Below, in pieces: positions 1-5,911 of a DNA stretch of 7,880 nucleotides (position 1 is its first letter; each line of letters opens with the position of its first letter). A model generated the notes under the pieces. The model did not search any database. It was given only the letters and a program-made list of their open reading frames with translations, and was not told the origin of the DNA. The DNA is from Gammaproteobacteria bacterium (GTDB lineage Bacteria; Pseudomonadota; Gammaproteobacteria; SZUA-229): assembly GCA_011051475.1 (NCBI GenBank), contig DRLE01000272.1, forward strand, positions 1-7,880, written 5' to 3'. The position numbers and the translations under genes were made by a program.

Positions 1-1014
1 GACCTTGACCTGCAGACCTTCAAGCTGGTTGATCAGCTTTCCGGTCGTACCCTGGGGATTCGTGCCGACATGACCCCGCAGGTCGCGCGTATCGATGCCC
101 ACCAGTTGCAGCGTGAAGAACCCACGCGCTTATGCTATATCGGTACGGTGCTGCACACGCGTCCCGAATCCATCGGCGACAGTCGCAGTCCGCTACAGGT
201 TGGCGCCGAGCTTTACGGTCATGGCGGTGTTGAATCCGAAGTCGAAATTATCGCCCTGATGATGCAGACTTTCGCTGCGCTTGAACTTGAAGGCGTCTAT
301 CTCGACCTGGGGAATGTCGATATCTACCGCAGTCTGGCGAAACAGGCAGGTCTGGACCGTGAGACCGAAAAGCTGCTGTTTGAAATGTTGCAGCGTAAGG
401 CGGTTACCGAAATCAACAGTCTGCTGGATACACTGAGCATAGATGCTGACATTAAGACCATGCTCTCAGGTCTGGCCCTGCTCAATGGTGATGAGGAAGT
501 CTTTGCACGTGCTGACAAGCTGTTCGCCGGCGCCAGTGATGAGGTAAAGCAGGCAGTGGCCTATCTGCAGGAAACCGCGAAGCTGCTCAAGCAACGCCTG
601 CCCGGCATTGCCATGCATTTCGACCTGGCCGAGCTGCACGGCTATCACTACAAGACCGGCGTGGTATTTGCCGCCTTCGTGCCGCAGCTGGGCCAGGCCA
701 TAGCCCGCGGCGGTCGATATGATGATATCGGCCGGGTATTCGGTCGCGCCCGCGCCGCCACCGGTTTCAGCACCGACCTGAAAATCCTCAGTCGCCTGTC
801 AGGCAAGCAGTTTGCAGCAAACGAAAAAATCTTTGCACCGGCGGATAATGATGTCGATCTGAAAGCCGCCATCAACAAACTGCGCAATGAAGGCAGGGTG
901 GTTATTGAGGAACTGCCGGGGCAGAAGGGTGGCGCGGTGGCGATGGGCTGCACGGGCGCGCTTGAGAAGATTGATGGTGAGTGGAAAGTGGTTGGCGCGC
1001 AGGGCGCGCAGTGA
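1..1014 (+). CDS. hisZ: HisZ, ATP phosphoribosyltransferase regulatory subunit (5' end missing)
   Basis: The reading frame is open from the first base, so the gene begins upstream; 337 codons plus a TGA stop are present. The family is usually about 380-395 residues, so roughly 50 N-terminal residues are missing. The first ATG in the window (70) lies inside a conserved motif and is not the start. HisZ is a catalytically inactive relative of histidyl-tRNA synthetase. It binds the short form of HisG and gives it activity and histidine feedback control in the first step of histidine synthesis. Visible class II synthetase-like motifs are RADMTPQVAR (window codons 21-30) followed by RLCYIG (43-48), a histidine-loop-like HGYHYKTG near codons 213-220, and ARGGRYDDIG then GFSTDLK near codons 235-261. 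The absence of a full HisRS anticodon-binding domain and the position directly before purA favour HisZ over HisS. The tail ends in a GAQGAQ duplication. Confidence 0.94.
   Translation, partial: DLDLQTFKLVDQLSGRTLGIRADMTPQVARIDAHQLQREEPTRLCYIGTVLHTRPESIGDSRSPLQVGAELYGHGGVESEVEIIALMMQTFAALELEGVYLDLGNVDIYRSLAKQAGLDRETEKLLFEMLQRKAVTEINSLLDTLSIDADIKTMLSGLALLNGDEEVFARADKLFAGASDEVKQAVAYLQETAKLLKQRLPGIAMHFDLAELHGYHYKTGVVFAAFVPQLGQAIARGGRYDDIGRVFGRARAATGFSTDLKILSRLSGKQFAANEKIFAPADNDVDLKAAINKLRNEGRVVIEELPGQKGGAVAMGCTGALEKIDGEWKVVGAQGAQ
994..1011 (+). repeat. Perfect 9-bp tandem duplication at the hisZ 3' end
   Basis: GGCGCGCAG occurs twice head to tail (994-1002 and 1003-1011), directly before the TGA stop. 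It is in frame and encodes Gly-Ala-Gln twice, so the HisZ C-terminus ends GAQGAQ. This looks like a slippage duplication that lengthens the protein tail by three residues. It lies outside the conserved fold, so a functional effect is unlikely. Confidence 0.7.
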
Positions 1015-1041
1015 ATAACGAATAGTGAACAGTGAATAGTG
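1011..1041 (+). repeat. Heptamer repeat cluster (GTGAATA type)
   Basis: GTGAATA occurs at 1011-1017 and 1032-1038, the variant GTGAACA at 1025-1031, a partial GAATA at 1020-1024, and a trailing GTG at 1039-1041. The first copy overlaps the end of hisZ and contributes its TGA stop codon. The units are imperfectly spaced, as in a decayed simple-sequence repeat. No protein-binding role can be read from it. Confidence 0.6.
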
Positions 1042-1057
1042 GAAAAACTATTGAGCT

Positions 1058-1132
1058 GTCATTGCGAGCAAAGCGAAGCAGTCTCGCGCAGCAGCTATCT
1101 TAACCAGATTGCTTCGCTTTGCTCGCAATGAC
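1058..1132. repeat. REP-like palindromic element, 27-bp arms with a 21-nt loop
   Basis: The left arm (1058-1084) and right arm (1106-1132) are reverse complements at 26 of 27 positions. The one difference (G1081 opposite T1109) would be a G-U pair in RNA, so the transcript could form an uninterrupted 27-bp stem. The arms begin GTCATTGCGAGCAAAGCG. From memory, intergenic palindromes beginning GTCATTGCGAG are scattered through many proteobacterial genomes, so this is probably a copy of a dispersed REP/MITE-like family. It lies between hisZ and purA and could stop, slow or stabilise read-through transcript. The nearest T run starts 14 bases after the stem, so it is not a standard intrinsic terminator. 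Confidence 0.8.
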
Positions 1133-1150
1133 GATTGGTTCAAACGTTTT

Positions 1151-1177
1151 TTTGCGCCCTTTGCGTTCTTTGCGGCA
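1151..1177 (+). repeat. Three 9-bp tandem units starting TTTGCG
   Basis: TTTGCGCCC, TTTGCGTTC and TTTGCGGCA follow one another without gaps at 1151-1177. The first six bases are identical in all three and the last three vary. The T tract before the array and the A tract after it can also pair (1148-1155 with 1175-1182), giving a weak 8-bp stem. The array sits 46 bases upstream of the purA start codon, so it could fall in the purA promoter or leader region. I cannot assign it a function. Confidence 0.5.
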
Positions 1178-1222
1178 AAAAAGAATTTAATTTAAAACAT
1201 GTAACAATAAGGTTTAATAACC

Positions 1223-2518
1223 ATGTCTAGAAATGTAGTTGTACTCGGAAGCCAGTGGGGCGATGAGGGTAAAGGTAAAATTGTTGATCTGTTAACCGAT
1301 CGCGCCGCAGCCGTGGTGCGTTTTCAGGGCGGCCATAATGCCGGTCATACCCTGGTTATCGGTGAAGAAAAAACGGTATTGCACCTGATTCCTTCGGGTA
1401 TTCTGCGTGAGAACGTGATGTGCCTGATCGGTAACGGTGTGGTGCTGGCGCCCGACGCCCTGTTCAAGGAATTGAACGAGCTTGAAGAGCGCGGTATTCC
1501 CGCCTCCGAGCGCATCCGCATTTCCGAGGCCTGTCCGCTGATCCTGCCGTATCATATCGCGCTTGATCAGGCGCGCGAGATTGCCCGCGGCAAGGCCGCC
1601 ATCGGCACCACCGGTCGCGGTATCGGTCCGTGTTATGAAGACAAGGTTTCACGTCGTGGTATCCGACTGGCGGATCTGAAGGACGTGGAGAAGTTTAAGG
1701 AAAAGCTGGCCGGTGTCATGGAATACCACAACTTCGCCCTGAAACACTATTTCAAGCAGGACGAGGTCGATTACCAGAGCGTGCTGGATGAAGTGCTCGC
1801 TTACCGCGAGAAACTGCTGTCACTGATTGCCGATGTACCCGAAATGCTGGACGGTTATCGCAAACAGGGCAAAAATATCATGTTCGAGGGCGCACAGGGC
1901 ACGTTGCTGGATATCGACCAGGGTACCTATCCCTTTGTCACCTCATCCAACACCACGGCCGGTGGCGCCTGTACCGGCAGCGGTATCGGCCCGAAAGACC
2001 TGGATTATATCCTGGGCATTACCAAGGCCTATACCACGCGCGTCGGCGCCGGTCCGTTCCCCACCGAACTGTTCGATGATGTCGGCAACCATCTTGGCAC
2101 CAAGGGTCATGAATTCGGTGCCACCACCGGACGCAGTCGCCGTTGCGGCTGGTTCGACGGTGTCGCCCTGCGCCGTGCCGCGCAGATCAACAGCCTGACC
2201 GGGCTGTGTATCACCAAGCTGGATGTGCTCGATGGTCTGGAAACCATCAAGATCTGTTCGCACTACAGGTTTGACGGTAATGAGATCACCATGCCGCCGC
2301 TGGGCGCCGATGCCATTGAACAGTGCGTACCGGTTTATGAAGAACTGCCGGGCTGGTCCGATTCAACCGAAGGCGTGAAAAGCCTGGACGCCCTGCCGGA
2401 AAATGCACGCAACTACCTGAAGCGTCTGGAAGAAATTGTTGGTGTGCCGGTGGATATTATCTCTACCGGGCCGGAACGCGATGAAACCATTATCCTGAAT
2501 CATCCGTTCGGGGAATAA
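1223..2518 (+). CDS. purA: PurA, adenylosuccinate synthetase
   Basis: This cytoplasmic enzyme joins IMP and aspartate using GTP to make adenylosuccinate, the first committed step from IMP to AMP. The 431 codons match the usual bacterial length. The N-terminal GTP-binding signature QWGDEGKGK spans residues 11-19 and contains the catalytic Asp14. GGHNAGHT follows with His42, the partner catalytic residue (E. coli Asp13 and His41). The family active-site pattern GIGPCYEDKVSRR is present, as are FEGAQGTLLDIDQGTYPF (IMP/GTP site), TTGRSRRCGWFD, the guanine-recognition motif TKLDVLD, and the C-terminal STGPERDETI. The ATG at 1223 is supported by TAAGG at 1208-1212, ten bases upstream. It follows hisZ on the same strand, a common pairing in beta- and gammaproteobacteria, but the repeat-filled gap makes a separate promoter plausible. 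Nothing is missing or odd in the protein. Confidence 0.98.
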   Translation: MSRNVVVLGSQWGDEGKGKIVDLLTDRAAAVVRFQGGHNAGHTLVIGEEKTVLHLIPSGILRENVMCLIGNGVVLAPDALFKELNELEERGIPASERIRISEACPLILPYHIALDQAREIARGKAAIGTTGRGIGPCYEDKVSRRGIRLADLKDVEKFKEKLAGVMEYHNFALKHYFKQDEVDYQSVLDEVLAYREKLLSLIADVPEMLDGYRKQGKNIMFEGAQGTLLDIDQGTYPFVTSSNTTAGGACTGSGIGPKDLDYILGITKAYTTRVGAGPFPTELFDDVGNHLGTKGHEFGATTGRSRRCGWFDGVALRRAAQINSLTGLCITKLDVLDGLETIKICSHYRFDGNEITMPPLGADAIEQCVPVYEELPGWSDSTEGVKSLDALPENARNYLKRLEEIVGVPVDIISTGPERDETIILNHPFGE

Positions 2519-2637
2519 AACAGGGACTTGTGCGTCTGAGTTCTGATACCGCATGTTCTGGTAGCAGGGGCAGGCTGTTCGTGCTGTTTTGGCAAAGTCA
2601 CTGAACTTTTCTCCGAAATACGGGACAGAGCATTATC

Positions 2638-2640
2638 AGG
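2638..2640 (+). promoter_or_regulatory. Weak ribosome binding site supporting a TTG start
   Basis: AGG (within CAGG) lies seven bases before the TTG at 2648. The in-frame alternatives GTG 2684 and ATG 2717 have no visible Shine-Dalgarno sequence at a proper distance. This favours the TTG start of the small Cys-rich gene, though the site is short. Confidence 0.35.
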
Positions 2641-2647
2641 CATTTAC

Positions 2648-3082
2648 TTGCTACGGCTGAATCATAAGACTATTATTGAATTCGTGACTACTTCGTCCAA
2701 CAAACTGCTGCATTCCATGCTCATCATTATGTTGATGTTGCTGCCTCTGCGCGGCGCGTTTGCCATGCAGCTGGTTGCCTGTAATATGGACGATACATCC
2801 GCTACCATGTCGCTTGAGCACTGCCAGCACAAGGCGGCGCTATCGGCTTCGGCGGGCTCTGTTGTCAAACAGCACGCTTCAACACCTTACAAGGGCTGCT
2901 GCAGTAATGGCGGTGCCTGCATGAGTGATTGCCATTTCGCCATGTCAGCCTCCCTGCTGGTCCCTGACAGTGGTTATGCGCCCGTGCTTCTTGCCACGGC
3001 TGTTATTGCAACCATTTCAAACGCACTTGTTGTGCGTGAACTAAGTCCGCCATCCCGACCTCCGCTGACGCTCCATAGTTAA
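2648..3082 (+). CDS. Small Cys/His/Met-rich exported protein, probable metal binder (family not recognised)
   Basis: I cannot name this 144-residue protein. Residues 21-39 are strongly hydrophobic and end in RGAFA before MQLVACNM, which reads as a signal peptide cleaved near residue 39 or as an uncleaved anchor. The following segment is full of soft-metal ligands: Cys45, Met47, Met54, His58, Cys59, His61, His76, then a cluster with Cys84, Cys85, Cys91, Met92, Cys95 and His96. A second hydrophobic stretch (about 109-128) precedes a Pro/Arg-rich tail. The layout recalls small proteins near copper genes described as CopL-like or DUF2946-like, but this is a resemblance of layout only. The gene ends 75 bases before the cusC start and is on the same strand, so a role in periplasmic Cu/Ag handling is inferred. 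The start is uncertain: TTG 2648 has the best ribosome site, while GTG 2684 and ATG 2717 would also leave a signal-like N-terminus. Confidence 0.68.
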   Translation: MLRLNHKTIIEFVTTSSNKLLHSMLIIMLMLLPLRGAFAMQLVACNMDDTSATMSLEHCQHKAALSASAGSVVKQHASTPYKGCCSNGGACMSDCHFAMSASLLVPDSGYAPVLLATAVIATISNALVVRELSPPSRPPLTLHS

Positions 3083-3147
3083 TCCGTTTATTTAGCGGGT
3101 TTGATCTGTTACATTGCATTGATCAGACCTACACCGGTTTTAATTAT

Positions 3148-3151
3148 GGAG
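3148..3151 (+). promoter_or_regulatory. Ribosome binding site that sets the cusC start
   Basis: GGAG lies six bases before the ATG at 3158. This selects 3158 over the upstream in-frame ATGs at 3146 and 3152, which overlap or adjoin it, and over the far TTG at 3101. The resulting N-terminus is a standard signal peptide. Confidence 0.65.
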
Positions 3152-3157
3152 ATGGCC

Positions 3158-4438
3158 ATGCGTCATTTATCGTTACCCTTTAAAAATAAAACAATACTCG
3201 GTCTTGTCTGCCTGGCTTTATGGCCGGCAACGTCCGCACTGGCGCTGGACCTGAAACAGGCCGAGCAGATGGCGGTTCAGTCCGATCCTTCCGTTGAGCG
3301 TTTCAGGGCAGCTTCGCGTTCCTATGAAGAAGCGTCCTATGCCGATGATACGCTGCCCGATCCGAAACTGCGTCTGGGCGCATCAAACCTGCCGGTTGAT
3401 ACCTTCTCGCTGGATCAGGAAGCCATGACGCAGTTAAAGGTCGGTATTCAGCAGAATTTTCCTGCCGGCGATACCCTGGAGATAAAACAGAAGCAGTCGC
3501 AATACCTGTCCAGTTCAGCCATGTCGCTGGCCGAGGATGCGCGTCTGAAAATCATCCGCGATGTGCGTGAAACCTACCTCAATCTGTATTTCGAAACCAC
3601 GGCGCACCAGATTATTCTGGAGACCAAGGACCTGTTCGCCGACCTGGTCAAGATTACCGAAGCCGTCTATGCCTCGGGGCGCTCCAGCCAGCAGGACGTG
3701 GTACTGGCCAACCTTGAACTGGCGAGACTGGATGACCGGATTACCAAGATTCAGGCAAAAGAGGAGGGTTATCGCTCGACGCTCGCGCAGTGGATAGGTG
3801 ATGCCGCGTGGAACCCTATCAGTCTCGAATTCCCGCAATTGCCCGCGCTGCCTGCCGATGTCGACCTTAACCAGGTCATACCCAACCACCCGGTTATTCG
3901 TGCGGAAAACGCCAATGTTGAAGCCAGCAAACAGATGGTTGAAATGGCAAGGCAGGAATACAAGCCGGGCTTTAGCGCACTAATCGATTATGGCTTCCGC
4001 TCCGGGCAGAATCCGGACAATAGCGACCGGGTTGATTTTCTTACCGCCATGGTCACCATGGACATTCCACTGTTTACCGAGAACCGGCAGGACAGGAAGG
4101 TGGCATCCAATATCCAGAAAACGGCAGCGGCACGTCATTCGATGGATGACAGGCTGCGCCGGCTCAAGCAGTACTACGATAAAAACTACTATGCCTGGCA
4201 GCGTCTGGGTGAGCGTGAAGAGCTGTATAAAAACAGTCTGCTGACCTCGGCGCGAAATAATACAGCCACGGCCTTAACAGCCTATCAAAGCGGTGTTTCC
4301 GAATTCAACACCCTGATGCGCGCTGAAATAACCGAACTGGACGTTCGCCTGGAAGACTTGCGGGTGCGGATTGACCGCGCCATCGCACAGGCGAGATTAC
4401 TTTACATTACAGGAGAGCCTGACAATGAAAGCAAATAA
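3158..4438 (+). CDS. cusC: CusC-like outer-membrane channel, TolC family
   Basis: With the ATG at 3158 the protein has 426 residues, typical of TolC/OEP-family channels. These form trimers that span the outer membrane and periplasm and give tripartite pumps an exit duct. Residues 1-29 form a signal peptide (basic MRHLSLPFKNK, hydrophobic core, cleavage after TSALA). The mature start LDLKQAEQMAV and the long heptad-like helical stretches around 110-215 and 310-415 fit the two OEP repeats, with the intervening NHPVIRAENANVEASK and the strand-like ALIDYGFRSG and MVTMDIPLF in the second half. There is no lipobox cysteine at the cleavage site, unlike the lipidated E. coli CusC. The metal-efflux assignment comes mainly from the neighbours: the next two genes encode a CusB-type adaptor and CusA. 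Its 3' end overlaps cusB by 14 bases. Confidence 0.9.
   Translation: MRHLSLPFKNKTILGLVCLALWPATSALALDLKQAEQMAVQSDPSVERFRAASRSYEEASYADDTLPDPKLRLGASNLPVDTFSLDQEAMTQLKVGIQQNFPAGDTLEIKQKQSQYLSSSAMSLAEDARLKIIRDVRETYLNLYFETTAHQIILETKDLFADLVKITEAVYASGRSSQQDVVLANLELARLDDRITKIQAKEEGYRSTLAQWIGDAAWNPISLEFPQLPALPADVDLNQVIPNHPVIRAENANVEASKQMVEMARQEYKPGFSALIDYGFRSGQNPDNSDRVDFLTAMVTMDIPLFTENRQDRKVASNIQKTAAARHSMDDRLRRLKQYYDKNYYAWQRLGEREELYKNSLLTSARNNTATALTAYQSGVSEFNTLMRAEITELDVRLEDLRVRIDRAIAQARLLYITGEPDNESK
4411..4415 (+). promoter_or_regulatory. Ribosome binding site that sets the cusB start
   Basis: AGGAG lies nine bases before the ATG at 4425 and inside the last codons of cusC. It supports 4425 over the longer in-frame TTG at 4371. 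Starting at 4425 puts a clean signal peptide at the N-terminus. Confidence 0.75.
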
Positions 4439-5909
4439 GATTTTTAACCTGGCAGCAGCCATGCTGCTAAGCAGTGGTTTTATACTGGCCTCCTTCAGCA
4501 GCATGGCTGTGGCCGAAGAAAAGGAAATTCTGTACTGGGTTGCACCCATGGATCCGAATTACAAGCGTGACAAGCCGGGCAAGTCACCCATGGGTATGGA
4601 CCTTATCCCGGTGTATGCCGGCGAGGAAGGGCAGTCGGCCAGTACGGTAACGATATCCCCCGCCGTCGTGGAAAATCTCGGTGTGCGCACGGCCAGAAGC
4701 GAACGTACCCGGCTGTGGCGCGGTATCGATACCGTCGGTTACGTTGACTATGATGAATCGAAGGTCAGTCACATTCATCTGCGTACCGAGGGCTGGATAG
4801 AAAAGCTGACGGTCGAATCGGAAGGTGATCGCGTTAAAAAAGGACAGTTCCTGTTTGATGTGTATTCACCACTGCTGGTCAGTGCCCAGGACGAACTGGT
4901 GACTGCACTCAATACCGGCAACAAGAACCTGATCAATGCCTCGAAAGAGCGCCTGTCTGCTCTGGGTATCTCCGACAAACAGATCAGGGAGCTGACTAAA
5001 ACCCGCAAGGTAAAACAGATTATTTCGGTTTACGCACCGCAGGATGGTGTGGTTTCGCATTTTCCGGTGCGTGACGGTATGTTCGTCAAACCGACAAACG
5101 ATGTCATGACTCTGGCCGATCTTTCCAGTGTCTGGGTACTGGCCGAGGTCTTCGAACGCCAGGCTGACTGGGTCGAAGTCGGTCAACAGGCCGAGGTCAG
5201 GCTGTCCTACATTCCCGGGCGTGTCTGGGAAGGCAAGGTTGAGTATATCTATCCGACCCTGGACCCAAAGACCCGCACCCTGAAAGTCCGCCTGCGTTTT
5301 GATAATCCCGGCGAAAAACTCAAGCCCAATATGTATGCCAATATCAAGATCTACGGCGGCGCCACGGAAGATACCATTGTCATACCTCTGGAAGCGCTGA
5401 TTCGTACCGGGCGTGAGGAGCGTGTGATTATCTCGCTGGGTGATGGTCGTTTTGAGGCGCGCCAGGTCACGGCGGGTATCGAGAGCGGCGATTATGTGGA
5501 AATACTTGAAGGCCTGGACGCGGGTGAAACCGTGGTGACTTCCGCCCAGTTCCTGATTGATTCTGAAGCCAGTATGCGTGCCAGTCTCAACCGTATGGAA
5601 GACCCGGCAAAAGAGGCTGCAGATACCGCGGTAAAAAGTGTTACCGGCAGTGGCGTGGTACAGTCGATCAATATGGATGAAAAAACCATCAATCTTCAGC
5701 ATGAGCCGATTGACGAACTCGGCTGGCCGGCCATGACCATGGATTTCGATGTTATGCCCGACGTGGACCTGGGTCAGCTGTCCGTGAATGAAAAAGTCAT
5801 GTTCCAACTGGAGAAACACGGGGATAACTACATGATTACTTCCATTCATGCCATGACCGAGGACATGAATGGTGCCAGGGACGGGTCTGGCAACGAGAGA
5901 GGAGAGTAA
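4425..5909 (+). CDS. cusB: CusB-like periplasmic adaptor with fused CusF-like copper-binding domain
   Basis: This is the membrane-fusion protein that links the inner-membrane pump to the outer-membrane channel. It has 494 residues. Residues 1-30 are a signal peptide ending SSMAVA. Residues 37-64 form a heavy-metal-binding segment, YWVAPMDPN then KPGKSPMGMDLIPVY, with Met42, Met56 and Met58 matching the methionines used by E. coli CusB. Residues 73-385 are the barrel/lipoyl/hairpin body, with TEGWIEKLTVESEGDRVKKGQ, YAPQDGVV, SSVWVLAEVFE and IPLEALI. An Ala-rich linker leads to a CusF-like domain at about 408-476, where His426, Trp434, Met437 and Met439 (in HEPIDELGWPAMTM) match the CusF Cu(I)/Ag(I) site. 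E. coli CusB is about 407 residues and CusF is separate; the extra length here is that domain. SilB of Cupriavidus metallidurans is a known protein with the same C-terminal addition. The start is set by AGGAG at 4411-4415. Confidence 0.94.
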   Translation: MKANKIFNLAAAMLLSSGFILASFSSMAVAEEKEILYWVAPMDPNYKRDKPGKSPMGMDLIPVYAGEEGQSASTVTISPAVVENLGVRTARSERTRLWRGIDTVGYVDYDESKVSHIHLRTEGWIEKLTVESEGDRVKKGQFLFDVYSPLLVSAQDELVTALNTGNKNLINASKERLSALGISDKQIRELTKTRKVKQIISVYAPQDGVVSHFPVRDGMFVKPTNDVMTLADLSSVWVLAEVFERQADWVEVGQQAEVRLSYIPGRVWEGKVEYIYPTLDPKTRTLKVRLRFDNPGEKLKPNMYANIKIYGGATEDTIVIPLEALIRTGREERVIISLGDGRFEARQVTAGIESGDYVEILEGLDAGETVVTSAQFLIDSEASMRASLNRMEDPAKEAADTAVKSVTGSGVVQSINMDEKTINLQHEPIDELGWPAMTMDFDVMPDVDLGQLSVNEKVMFQLEKHGDNYMITSIHAMTEDMNGARDGSGNERGE

Positions 5910-5911
5910 TC

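Noticed and set aside
1058..1153. Palindrome plus T run as an intrinsic terminator of hisZ
   Set aside because: The T run starts 14 bases after the stem and the stem is far longer than usual, so it was kept as a repeat and not called a terminator.
1161..1196. Possible purA promoter with TTTAAT (1186-1191) as the -10 box
   Set aside because: The region is AT-rich, but no -35 match better than three of six exists at proper spacing.
1827..2198. Plus-strand frame (123 codons) inside purA
   Set aside because: It is out of frame with a complete, motif-rich purA, and its Pro/Arg/Ser-rich translation is a frame-shift shadow.
2519..2647. tRNA, terminator or copper operator in the gap after purA
   Set aside because: I looked for a cloverleaf, a GC stem with a T run, and CusR/CueR-like dyads, and found none that hold up.
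3081..3101. Short hairpin after the small Cys-rich gene (6-bp stem, 9-nt loop)
   Set aside because: The stem is short, contains a G-T pair and has no T run after it, so it is probably chance.
3101..3157. Upstream TTG start that would lengthen cusC by 19 residues
   Set aside because: The extension spoils the signal peptide, whereas GGAG at 3148-3151 is well placed for the ATG at 3158.
4047..4061. Palindrome CCATGGT-C-ACCATGG inside cusC
   Set aside because: It lies in conserved coding sequence (AMVTMD) and is explained by codon choice; no operator role is expected there.
4371..4424. Upstream TTG start that would lengthen cusB by 18 residues
   Set aside because: AGGAG at 4411-4415 and the signal peptide both point to the ATG at 4425.
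4866..5849. Long minus-strand open frame (327 codons) opposite cusB
   Set aside because: It lies wholly against a well-supported gene. Its His/Asn/Gly-rich composition is what the reverse of biased codons gives, and it has no recognisable motif.
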